In this document: positions 38,565 through 50,840 of the stretch, piece after piece | Layout of the letters: the number at the start of each line of letters is the position of its first letter | Numbering within the stretch: position 1 is the first letter of the stretch | Source of the DNA: Xiphydria camelus | Taxonomy: Eukaryota > Arthropoda > Insecta > Hymenoptera > Xiphydriidae | Direction of reading: 5' to 3' | DNA: 64,000 bases | Assembly (NCBI GenBank): GCA_963678675.1 | Contig: OY783198.1 | Span: 12,100,580-12,164,579, forward strand | Made by a program: the position numbers and the translations under genes | Notes under the pieces: model-generated | What the model was told of the DNA's origin: nothing | Database searches by the model: none | What the model saw: the letters and a program-made list of their open reading frames with translations, nothing else

Positions 38565-40563
38565 GAGCCAAGAAGTTATTGAGCTCTAATGAATTAGATT
38601 GAGATGTGGATTAACCATCTTGCGTGCAAAGCATACCGCGATACCGACCCGTACAGGTATAAATATACGTGTTTACACGTGTATAACTTCTACAGAACTA
38701 ACTTGCATAGAAATGCAATATTTATTTTAGGAAAATGTTATTTTAAATAAGCGTCATATCGGTAATCAAGCGAGTTTTTCATTTTTTCCCTGTTTCCCAT
38801 TGACTCGCTGCACTCTGCGGCGGTATACACACTTTGATCTTAGCTCATTGAGCCGAGAAGCTATTGAGCTCTAATGAATTAGATTGAGATCCGGAATAAC
38901 CATCTTGCGTACAAAGCGTACCGCGAAACCGACCCGCACATGGATAAATACCAACGTATTTGCAGATGTGTAATTTATGTAGAACTAACTTGCGTAGAAA
39001 TGCAATATCCATTTTTATAAGATACTATTTTAGTTAAGCGTCATATCGGTAATCACGCGAGTTTTTTATTTTTTCCTTGTTTACCATTGACTCGCTGCAC
39101 TCTGCGGCGGTATACACACTTTGATCTTAGCTCAATGAGCCGAGAAGCTATTGAGCTCTAATGAATTAGATTGAGATCTGGACTAACCATCTTGCGTACA
39201 AAGCATACCGCGATACCGACCCGTATAGGTATAAATATACGTGTTTACACATGTATAACTTCTACAGAACTAACTTGCGTAGAAATGCAATATTTATTTT
39301 AGGAAAATGTTATTTTAGTTAAACGTCATATCGGTAATCACGCGAGTTTTTCATTTTTTCCCTGTTTCCCATTGATTCGCTGCAATCTGCGGCATTATAC
39401 ACACTTTGATCTTAGCTCAATGAGCCGAGAAGCTATTGAGCTGTAATGAATTAGATTGAGATCTGGACTAACCATCTTGCGTACAAAGCATACCGCGATA
39501 CCGACCCGTATAGGTATAAATATACGTGTTTACACATGTATAACTTCTACAGAACTAACTTGCGTAGAAATGCAATATTTATTTTAGGAAAATGTTATTT
39601 TAGTTAAACGTCATATCGGTAATCACGCGAGTTTTTCATTTTTTCCCTGTTTCCCATTGACTCGCTGCAATCTGCGGCGGTATACACACTTTGATCTTAG
39701 CTCATTGAGCCGAGAAGCTATTGAGCTCTAATGAATTAGATTGAGATCCGGAATAACCATCTTGCGTACAAAGCGTACCGCGAAACCGACCCGCACATGG
39801 ATAAATACCAACGTATTTGCAGATGTGTAATTTATGTAGAACTAACTTGCGTAGAAATGCAATATCCATTTTTATAAGATACTATTTTAGTTAAATGTCA
39901 TATCGGTAATCATGCGAGTTTTTTATTTTTTCCTTGTTTACCATTGACTCGCTGCACTCTGCGGCGGTATAAACACTTTGATCTTAGCTCAATGAGCCGA
40001 GAAGCTATTGAGCTCTATTGAATTAGATTGAGATCTGGACTAACCATCTTGCGTACAAAGCATACCGCGATACCGACCCGTATAGGTATAAATATACGTG
40101 TTTACACATGTATAACTTCTACAGAACTAACTTGCGTAGAAATGCAATATTTATTTTAGGAAAATGTTATTTTAGTTAAGCGTCATATCGGTAATCACGC
40201 GAGTTTTTCATTTTTTCCCTGTTTCCCATTGACTCGCTGCAATCTGCGGCGGTATACACACTTTGATCTTAGCTCAATGAGCCGAGAAGCTATTGAGCTC
40301 TAATGAATTAGATTGAGATCTGGACTAACCATCTTGCGTACAAAGCATACCGCGATACCGACCCGTATAGGTATAAATATACGTGTTTACACATGTATAA
40401 CTTCTACAGAACTAACTTGCGTAGAAATGCAATATTTATTTTCGGAAAATGTTATTTTAGTTAAGCGTCATATCGGTAATCACGCGAGTTTTTCATTTTT
40501 TCCCTGTTTCCCGTTGACTCGCTGCATTCTGCGGCGGTATACAAACTTTGATCTTAGCTCAAT
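38565..40563 (+). repeat. Seven-monomer unit with a changed second half, 1999 bp
   Basis: Starts are 38565 S, 38850 L, 39137 S, 39422 S, 39707 L, 39994 S and 40279 S. The S/L order and length are those of the preceding units, but the last three monomers belong to other subtypes (AATCATGCG in the L, GCTCTATTGAATT in the S at 39994), like 8287-9143. The length rhythm is kept while the variant content is replaced, suggesting in-register exchange. Confidence 0.85.
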
Positions 40564-42277
40564 GAGCCGAGAAGTTATTGAGCTGTAATGAATTAGATTG
40601 AGATCTGGACTAACCATCTTGCGTACAAAGCATACCGCGATACCGACCCGTACAGGTATAAATATACGTGTTTACACATGTATAACTTCTACAGAACTAA
40701 CTTGCATAGAAATGCAATATTTATTTTAGGAAAATGTTATTTTAGTTAAGCGTCATATCGATAATCACGCGAGTTTTTCATTTTTTCCCTGTTTCCCATT
40801 GACTCGCTGCAATCTGCGGCGGTATACACACTTTGATCTTAGCTCATTGAGCCGAGAAGCTATTGAGCTCTAATGAATTAGATTGAGATCCGGAATAACC
40901 ATCTTGCGTACAAAGCGTACCGCGAAACCGACCCGCACATGGATAAATACCAACGTATTTGCAGATGTGTAATTTATGTAGAACTAACTTGCGTAGAAAT
41001 GCAATATCCATTTTTATAAGATACTATTTTAGTTAAGCGTCATATCGGTAATAACGCGAGTTTTTTATTTTTTCCTTGTTTACCATTGACTCGCTGCACT
41101 CTGCGGCGGTATACACACTTTGATCTTAGCTCAATGAGCCGAGAAGCTATTGAGCTCTAATGAATTAGATTGAGATCTGGACTAACCATCTTGCGTACAA
41201 AGCATACCGCGATACCGACCCGTATAGGTATAAATATACGTGTTTACACATGTATAACTTCTACAGAACTAACTTGCGTAGAAATGCAATATTTATTTTA
41301 GGAAAATGTTATTTTAGTTAAACGTCATATCGGTAATCACGCGAGTTTTTCATTTTTTCCCTGTTTCCCATTGATTCGCTGCAATCTGCGGCATTATACA
41401 CACTTTGATCTTAGCTCAATGAGCCGAGAAGCTATTGAGCTGTAATGAATTAGATTGAGATCTGGACTAACCATCTTGCGTACAAGGCAAACCGCGATAC
41501 CGACCCGTATAGGTATAAATATACGTGTTTACACTTGTATAACTTCTATAGAACTAACTTGCGTAGAAATGCAACATTTATTTTAGGAAAATGTTATTTT
41601 AGTTAAGCGTAATATCGGTAATCACGCGAGATTTTTATTTTTTTCCTGTTTCCCATTGACTCGCTGCACTCTGCGGCGGTATACACACTTTGATCTTAGC
41701 TCATTGAGCCGAGAATCTATTGAGCTCTAATGAATTAGATTGAGATCCGGAATAACAATCTTGCGTACAAAGCGTACCGCGAAACCGACCCGCACATGGA
41801 TAAATACCAACGTATTTGCAGATGTGTAATTTATGTAGAACTAACTTGCGTAGAAATGCAATATCCATTTTTATAAGATACTATTTTAGTTAAATGTCAT
41901 ATCGGTAATCACGCGAGTTTTTTATTTCTTCCTTGTTTACCATTGGCTCGCTGCACTCTGGGGCGGTATACACACTTTGATCTTAGCTCAATGAGCCGAG
42001 AAACTATTGAGCTCTAATGAATTAGATTGAGATTTGGACTAACCATCTTGCGTACAAAGCATACCGCGATACCGACCCGTACAGGTATAAGTATACGTGT
42101 TTACACATGTATAACTTCTATAGAACTAGCATGCGTAGAAATGCAATATTTATTTTAGGAAAATGTTATTTTAGTTAAGCGTAATATCGGCAATCACGCG
42201 AGATTTTTATTTTTTCCCTGTTTCCCATTGACTCGCTGCACTCTGCGGCGGTATACACACTTTGATCTTAGCTCAAT
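40564..42277 (+). repeat. Dispersed duplication at offset 7996, copy 2
   Basis: Starts are 40564 S, 40849 L, 41136 S, 41421 S, 41706 L and 41993 S. It carries A at 41053, G at 41486 and G at 42091, the three markers shared with 32568-34281. One private change is GAGAATCTATTG in the L at 41706. It is cut off at 42278 by a recombinant monomer. Confidence 0.92.
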
Positions 42278-42562
42278 GAGCCAAGAAGTTATTGAGCTCT
42301 AATGAATTAGATTGAGATGTGGATTAACCATCTTGCGTGCAAAGCATACCGCGATACCGACCCGTATAGGTATAAATATACGTGTTTACACATGTATAAC
42401 TTCTACAGAACTAACTTGCGTAGAAATGCAATATTTATTTTAGGAAAATGTTATTTTAGTTAAACGTCATATCGGTAATCACGCGAGTTTTTCATTTTTT
42501 CCCTGTTTCCCATTGATTCGCTGCAATCTGCGGCATTATACACACTTTGATCTTAGCTCAAT
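42278..42562 (+). repeat. Recombinant S monomer at a deletion junction
   Basis: It begins as the GAGCCAAGAAGTTATTG / GTGGATTAACC / GCGTGCAAAG subtype, but from TATAGG onward it matches the AAACGTC / GATTCGCTG / GCATTATAC subtype (as at 37138). The switch lies between 42340 and 42366. In neighbouring units these two subtypes are separated by an L monomer, so the junction marks a deletion by unequal crossover. Confidence 0.88.
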
Positions 42563-45500
42563 GAGCCGAGAAGCTATTGAGCTGTAATGAATTAGATTGA
42601 GATCTGGACTAACCATCTTGCGTACAAAGCAAACCGCGATACCGACCCGTATAGGTATAAATATACGTGTTTACACTTGTATAACTTCTATAGAACTAAC
42701 TTGCGTAGAAATGCAACATTTATTTTAGGAAAATGTTATTTTAGTTAAGCGTAATATCGGTAATCACGCGAGATTTTTATTTTTTTCCTGTTTCCCATTG
42801 ACTCGCTGCACTCTGCGGCGGTATACACACTTTGATCTTAGCTCATTGAGCCGAGAAGCTATTGAGCTCTAATGAATTAGATTGAGATCCGGAATAACAA
42901 TCTTGCGTACAAAGCGTACCGCGAAACCGACCCGCACATGGATAAATACCAACGTATTTGCAGATATGTAATTTATGTAGAACTAACTTGCGTAGAAATG
43001 CAATATCCATTTTTATAAGATACTATTTTAGTTAAATGTCATATCGGTAATCACGCGAGTTTTTTATTTCTTCCTTGTTTACCATTGGCTCGCTGCACTC
43101 TGGGGCGGTATACACACTTTGATCTTAGCTCAATGAGCCGAGAAACTATTGAGCTCTAATGAATTAGATTGAGATTTGGACTAACCATCTTGCGTACAAA
43201 GCATACCGCGATACCGACCCGTACAGGTATAAATATACGTGTTTACACATGTATAACTTCTATAGAACTAGCATGCGTAGAAATGCAATATTTATTTTAG
43301 GAAAATGTTATTTTAGTTAAGCGTAATATCGGCAATCACGCGAGATTTTTATTTTTTCCCTGTTTCCCATTGACTCGCTGCACTCTGCGGCGGTATACAC
43401 ACTTTGATCTTAGCTCATTGAGCCGAGAAGCTATTGAGCTCTAATGAATTAGATTGAGATCTGGACTAACCATCTTGCGTACAAAGCATACCGCGATACC
43501 GACCCGTACAGGTATAAATATACGTGTTTACACATGTATAACTTCTATAGAACTAGCATGCGTAGAAATGCAATATTTATTTTAGGAAAATGTTATTTTA
43601 GTTAAGCGTCATATTGGTAATCACGCGAGTTTTTTATTTTTTCCCTGTTTCCCATTGACTAGCTGCACTCTGCGGCGGTATACACACTTTGATCTTAGCT
43701 CAATGAGCCAAGAAGTTATTGAGCTCTAATGAATTAGATTGAGATGTGGATTAACCATCTTGCGTGCAAAGCATACCGCGATACCGACCCGTACAGGTAT
43801 AAATATACGTGTTTACACGTGTATAACTTCTACAGAACTAACTTGCATAGAAATGCAATATTTATTTTAGGAAAATGTTATTTTAAATAAGCGTCATATC
43901 GGTAATCAAGCGAGTTTTTCATTTTTTCCCTGTTTCCCATTGACTCGCTGCACTCTGCGGCGGTATACACACTTTGATCTTAGCTCATTGAGCCGAGAAG
44001 CTATTGAGCTCTAATGAATTAGATTGAGATCCGGAATAACCATCTTGCGTACAAAGCGTACCGCGAAACCGACCCGCACATGGATAAATACCAACGTATT
44101 TGCAGATGTGTAATTTATGTAGAACTAACTTGCGTAGAAATGCAATATCCATTTTTATAAGATACTATTTTAGTTAAGCGTCATATCGGTAATCACGCGA
44201 GTTTTTTATTTTTTCCTTGTTTACCATTGACTCGCTGCACTCTGCGGCGGTATACACACTTTGATCTTAGCTCAATGAGCCGAGAAGCTATTGAGCTCTA
44301 ATGAATTAGATTGAGATCTGGACTAACCATCTTGCGTACAAAGCATACCGCGATACCGTCCGTATAGGTATAAATATACGTGTTTACACATGTATAACTT
44401 CTACAGAACTAACTTGCGTAGAAATGCAATATTTATTTTAGGAAAATGTTATTTTAGTTAAGCGTCATATCGGTAATCACGCGAGTTTTTCATTTTTTCC
44501 CTGTTTCCCGTTGACTCGCTGCATTCTGCGGCGGTATACAAACTTTGATCTTAGCTCAATGAGCCGAGAAGTTATTGAGCTGTAATGAATTAGATTGAGA
44601 TCTGGACTAACCATCTTGCGTACAAAGCATACCGCGATACCGACCCGTACAGGTATAAATATACGTGTTTACACATGTATAACTTCTACAGAACTAACTT
44701 GCATAGAAATGCAATATTTATTGTAGGAAAATGTTATTTTAGTTAAGCGTCATATCGGTAATCACGCGAGTTTTTCATTTTTTCCCTGTTTCCCATTGAC
44801 TCGCTGCAATCTGCGGCGGTATACACACTTTGATCTTAGCTCATTGAGCCGAGAAGCTATTGAGCTCTAATGAATTAGATTGAGATCCGGAATAACCATC
44901 TTGCGTACAAAGCGTACCGCGAAACCGACCCGCACATGGATAAATACCAACGTATTTGCAGATGTGTAATTTATGTAGAACTAACTTGCGTAGAAATGCA
45001 ATATCCATTTTTATAAGATACTATTTTAGTTAAGCGTCATATCGGTAATCACGCGAGTTTTTTATTTTTTCCTTGTTTACCATTGACTCGCTGCACTCTG
45101 CGGCGGTATACACACTTTGATCTTAGCTCAATGAGCCGAGAAGCTATTGAGCTCTAATGAATTAGATTGAGATCTGGACTAACCATCTTGCGTACAAAGC
45201 ATACCGCGATACCGACCCGTATAGGTATAAATATACGTGTTTACACATGTATAACTTCTACAGAACTAACTTGCGTAGAAATGCAATATTTATTTTAGGA
45301 AAATGTTATTTTAGTTAAACGTCATATCGGTAATCACGCGAGTTTTTCATTTTTTCCCTGTTTCCCATTGATTCGCTGCAATCTGCGGCATTATACACAC
45401 TTTGATCTTAGCTCAATGAGCCGAGAAGCTATTGAGCTGTAATGAATTAGATTGAGATCTGGACTAACCATCTTGCGTACAAAGCAAACCGCGATACCGA

Positions 45501-46844
45501 CCCGTATAGGTATAAATATACGTGTTTACACTTGTATAACTTCTATAGAACTAACTTGCGTAGAAATGCAACATTTATTTTAGGAAAATGTTATTTTAGT
45601 TAAGCGTAATATCGGTAATCACGCGAGATTTTTATTTTTTTCCTGTTTCCCATTGACTCGCTGCACTCTGCGGCGGTATACACACTTTGATCTTAGCTCA
45701 TTGAGCCGAGAAGCTATTGAGCTCTAATGAATTAGATTGAGATCTGGACTAACCATCTTGCGTACAAAGCATACCGCGATACCGACCCGTATAGGTATAA
45801 ATATACGTGTTTACACATGTATAACTTCTACAGAACTAACTTGCGTAGAAATGCAATATTTATTTTAGGAAAATGTTATTTTAGTTAAGCGTCATATCGG
45901 TAATCACGCGAGTTTTTCATTTTTTCCCTGTTTCCCGTTGACTCGCTGCATTCTGCGGCGGTATACAAACTTTGATCTTAGCTCAATGAGCCGAGAAGTT
46001 ATTGAGCTGTAATGAATTAGATTGAGATCTGGACTAACCATCTTGCGTACAAAGCATACCGCGATACCGACCCGTACAGGTATAAATATACGTGTTTACA
46101 CATGTATAACTTCTACAGAACTAACTTGCATAGAAATGCAATATTTATTGTAGGAAAATGTTATTTTAGTTAAGCGTCATATCGGTAATCACGCGAGTTT
46201 TTCATTTTTTCCCTGTTTCCCATTGACTCGCTGCAATCTGCGGCGGTATACACACTTTGATCTTAGCTCATTGAGCCGAGAAGCTATTGAGCTCTAATGA
46301 ATTAGATTGAGATCCGGAATAACCATCTTGCGTACAAAGCGTACCGCGAAACCGACCCGCACATGGATAAATACCAACGTATTTGCAGATGTGTAATTTA
46401 TGTAGAACTAACTTGCGTAGAAATGCAATATCCATTTTTATAAGATACTATTTTAGTTAAGCGTCATATCGGTAATCACGCGAGTTTTTTATTTTTTCCT
46501 TGTTTACCATTGACTCGCTGCACTCTGCGGCGGTATACACACTTTGATCTTAGCTCAATGAGCCGAGAAGCTATTGAGCTCTAATGAATTAGATTGAGAT
46601 CTGGACTAACCATCTTGCGTACAAAGCATACCGCGATACCGACCCGTATAGGTATAAATATACGTGTTTACACATGTATAACTTCTACAGAACTAACTTG
46701 CGTAGAAATGCAATATTTATTTTAGGAAAATGTTATTTTAGTTAAACGTCATATCGGTAATCACGCGAGTTTTTCATTTTTTCCCTGTTTCCCATTGATT
46801 CGCTGCAATCTGCGGCATTATACACACTTTGATCTTAGCTCAAT
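42563..46844 (+). repeat. Fifteen-monomer segment, 4282 bp, copy 1
   Basis: Starts are 42563 S, 42848 L, 43135 S, 43420 S, 43705 S, 43990 L, 44277 S (284), 44561 S, 44846 L, 45133 S, 45418 S, 45703 S, 45988 S, 46273 L and 46560 S. The first nine monomers are matched at 46845 onward. Inside, 44561-45702 and 45988 onward form a second, five-monomer (1427-bp) repeat sharing TTGTAGGAAAATG. Confidence 0.87.
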
Positions 46845-49127
46845 GAGCCGAGAAGCTATTGAGCTGTAATGAATTAGATTGAGATCTGGACTAACCATCT
46901 TGCGTACAAAGCAAACCGCGATACCGACCCGTATAGGTATAAATATACGTGTTTACACTTGTATAACTTCTATAGAACTAACTTGCGTAGAAATGCAACA
47001 TTTATTTTAGGAAAATGTTATTTTAGTTAAGCGTAATATCGGTAATCACGCGAGATTTTTATTTTTTTCCTGTTTCCCATTGACTCGCTGCACTCTGCGG
47101 CGGTATACACACTTTGATCTTAGCTCATTGAGCCGAGAAGCTATTGAGCTCTAATGAATTAGATTGAGATCCGGAATAACAATCTTGCGTACAAAGCGTA
47201 CCGCGAAACCGACCCGCACATGGATAAATACCAACGTATTTGCAGATGTGTAATTTATGTAGAACTAACTTGCGTAGAAATACAATATCCATTTTTATAA
47301 GATACTATTTTAGTTAAATGTCATATCGGTAATCACGCGAGTTTTTTATTTCTTCCTTGTTTACCATTGGCTCGCTGCACTCTGGGGCGGTATACACACT
47401 TTGATCTTAGCTCAATGAGCCGAGAAACTATTGAGCTCTAATGAATTAGATTGAGATTTGGACTAACCATCTTGCGTACAAAGCATACCGCGATACCGAC
47501 CCGTACAGGTATAAATATACGTGTTTACACATGTATAACTTCTATAGAACTAGCATGCGTAGAAATGCAATATTTATTTTAGGAAAATGTTATTTTAGTT
47601 AAGCGTAATATCGGCAATCACGCGAGATTTTTATTTTTTCCCTGTTTCCCATTGACTCGCTGCACTCTGCGGCGGTATACACACTTTGATCTTAGCTCAT
47701 TGAGCCGAGAAGCTATTGAGCTCTAATGAATTAGATTGAGATCTGGACTAACCATCTTGCGTACAAAGCATACCGCGATACCGACCCGTACAGGTATAAA
47801 TATACGTGTTTACACATGTATAACTTCTATAGAACTAGCATGCGTAGAAATGCAATATTTATTTTAGGAAAATGTTATTTTAGTTAAGCGTCATATTGGT
47901 AATCACGCGAGTTTTTTATTTTTTCCCTGTTTCCCATTGACTAGCTGCACTCTGCGGCGGTATACACACTTTGATCTTAGCTCAATGAGCCAAGAAGTTA
48001 TTGAGCTCTAATGAATTAGATTGAGATGTGGATTAACCATCTTGCGTGCAAAGCATACCGCGATACCGACCCGTACAGGTATAAATATACGTGTTTACAC
48101 GTGTATAACTTCTACAGAACTAACTTGCATAGAAATGCAATATTTATTTTAGGAAAATGTTATTTTAAATAAGCGTCATATCGGTAATCAAGCGAGTTTT
48201 TCATTTTTTCCCTGTTTCCCATTGACTCGCTGCACTCTGCGGCGGTATACACACTTTGATCTTAGCTCATTGAGCCGAGAAGCTATTGAGCTCTAATGAA
48301 TTAGATTGAGATCCGGAATAACCATCTTGCGTACAAAGCGTACCGCGAAACCGACCCGCACATGGATAAATACCAACGTATTTGCAGATGTGTAATTTAT
48401 GTAGAACTAACTTGCGTAGAAATGCAATATCCATTTTTACAAGATACTATTTTAGTTAAGCGTCATATCGGTAATCACGCGAGTTTTTTATTTTTTCCTT
48501 GTTTACCATTGACTCGCTGCACTCTGCGGCGGTATACACACTTTGATCTTAGCTCAATGAGCCGAGAAGCTATTGAGCTCTAATGAATTAGATTGAGATC
48601 TGGACTAACCATCTTGCGTACAAAGCATACCGCGATACCGTCCGTATAGGTATAAATATACGTGTTTACACATGTATAACTTCTACAGAACTAACTTGCG
48701 TAGAAATGCAATATTTATTTTAGGAAAATGTTATTTTAGTTAAGCGTCATATCGGTAATCACGCGAGTTTTTCATTTTTTCCCTGTTTCCCGTTGACTCG
48801 CTGCATTCTGCGGCGGTATACAAACTTTGATCTTAGCTCAATGAGCCGAGAAGTTATTGAGCTGTAATGAATTAGATTGAGATCTGGACTAACCATCTTG
48901 CGTACAAAGCATACCGCGATACCGACCCGTACAGGTATAAATATACGTGTTTACACATGTATAACTTCTACAGAACTAACTTGCATAGAAATGCAATATT
49001 TATTGTAGGAAAATCTTATTTTAGTTAAGCGTCATATCGGTAATCACGCGAGTTTTTCATTTTTTCCCTGTTTCCCATTGACTCGCGGCAATCTGCGGCG
49101 GTATACACACTTTGATCTTAGCTCATT
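46845..49127 (+). repeat. Partial copy of the 4282-bp segment
   Basis: Starts are 46845 S, 47130 L, 47417 S, 47702 S, 47987 S, 48272 L, 48559 S (284) and 48843 S. Order and subtypes match 42563-44845 at offset 4282. Private changes include ATACAATATCC in the 47130 monomer (against ATGCAATATCC) and TTTTTACAAG near 48440. The S at 48843 has TTGTAGGAAAATCTT and CTCGCGGCAATC, as at 7430 and 10000, rather than the 44561 form. Confidence 0.87.
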
Positions 49128-49701
49128 GAGCCGAGAAGCTATTGAGCTCTAATGAATTAGATTGAGATCCGGAATAACCATCTTGCGTACAAAGCGTACC
49201 GCGAAACCGACCCGCACATGGATAAATACCAACGTATTTGCAGATGTGTAATTTATGTAGAACTATCTTGCGTAGAAATGCAATATCCATTTTTATAAGA
49301 TACTATTTTAGTTAAATGTCATATCGGTAATCATGCGAGTTTTTTATTTTTTCCTTGTTTACCATTGACTCGCTGCACTCTGCGGCGGTATACACACTTT
49401 GATCTTAGCTCATTGAGCCGAGAAGCTATTGAGCTCTAATGAATTAGATTGAGATCCGGAATAACCATCTTGCGTACAAAGCGTACCGCGAAACCGACCC
49501 GCACATGGATAAATACCAACGTATTTGCAGATGTGTAATTTATGTAGAACTAACTTGCGTAGAAATGCAATATCCATTTTTATAAGATACTATTTTAGTT
49601 AAGCGTCATATCGGTAATCACGCGAGTTTTTTATTTTTTCCTTGTTTACCATTGACTCGCTGCACTCTGCGGCGGTATACACACTTTGATCTTAGCTCAA
49701 T
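49128..49701 (+). repeat. The only two adjacent L monomers (L-L)
   Basis: L monomers start at 49128 and 49415, each 287 bp. Everywhere else in the window at least one S separates successive L monomers. The first has CTATCTTGCG and AATCATGCG; the second has the AAGCGTC patch. The pair is most simply explained by a deletion that removed the intervening S monomers through crossover between two L monomers. Confidence 0.92.
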
Positions 49702-50840
49702 GAGCCGAGAAGCTATTGAGCTCTAATGAATTAGATTGAGATCTGGACTAACCATCTTGCGTACAAAGCATACCGCGATACCGTCCGTATAGGTATAAAT
49801 ATACGTGTTTACACATGTATAACTTCTACAGAACTAACTTGCGTAGAAATGCAATATTTATTTTAGGAAAATGTTATTTTAGTTAAGCGTCATATCGGTA
49901 ATCACGCGAGTTTTTCATTTTTTCCCTGTTTCCCGTTGACTCGCTGCATTCTGCGGCGGTATACAAACTTTGATCTTAGCTCAATGAGCCGAGAAGTTAT
50001 TGAGCTGTAATGAATTAGATTGAGATCTGGACTAACCATCTTGCGTACAAAGCATACCGCGATACCGACCCGTACAGGTATAAATATACGTGTTTACACA
50101 TGTATAACTTCTATAGAACTAGCATGCGTAGAAATGCAATATTTATTTTAGGAAAATGTTATTTTAGTTAAGCGTAATATCGGCAATCACGCGAGATTTT
50201 TATTTTTTCCCTGTTTCCCATTGACTTGCTGCACTCTGCGGCGGTATACACACTTTGATCTTAGCTCATTGAGCCGAGAAGCTATTGAGCTCTAATGAAT
50301 TAGATTGAGATCTGGACTAACCATCTTGCGTACAAAGCATACCGCGATACCGACCCGTACAGGTATAAATATACGTGTTAACACATGTATAACTTCTATA
50401 GAACTAGCATGCGTAGAAATGCAATATTTATTTTAGGAAAATGTTATTTTAGTTAAGCGTCATATTGGTAATCACGCGAGTTTTTTATTTTTTCCCTGTT
50501 TCCCATTGACTAGCTGCACTCTGCGGCGGTATACACACTTTGATCTTAGCTCATTGAGCCGAGAAGCTATTGAGCTCTAATGAATTAGATTGAGATCTGG
50601 ACTAACCATCTTGCGTACAAAGCATACCGCGATACCGACCCGTACAGGTATAAATATACGTGTTTACACATGTATAACTTCTATAGAACTAGCATGCGTA
50701 GAAATGCAATATTTATTTTAGGAAAATGTTATTTTAGTTAAGCGTCATATTGGTAATCACGCGAGTTTTTTATTTTTTCCCTGTTTCCCATTGACTAGCT
50801 GCACTCTGCGGCGGTATACACACTTTGATCTTAGCTCATT
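49702..50840 (+). repeat. Four S monomers between duplicated blocks
   Basis: Starts are 49702 (284-bp variant), 49986, 50271 and 50556. The last two are near-identical (CTAGCATGCG, CATATTGG, GACTAGCTG), a 285-bp single-monomer duplication. The one difference I notice is GTGTTAACAC at about 50377 against GTGTTTACAC. Confidence 0.88.

Noticed and set aside
40313..40588. Plus-strand 91-codon open reading frame
   Set aside because: It exists because one monomer reads TTTTCGG instead of TTTTAGG near 40441, removing a TAG stop. All other copies are closed, so there is no sign of selection for coding.
48362..48583. Plus-strand 73-codon open reading frame
   Set aside because: Created by a single TAA-to-CAA change (TTTTTACAAG near 48440) in one L monomer. 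It has no homologous open frame in other monomers and no domain.
49128..49701. Assembly junction at the L-L pair
   Set aside because: Possible, but nothing in the sequence itself shows an error: both monomers are full length and in register. It is kept as a biological observation with the caveat that reads must confirm it.
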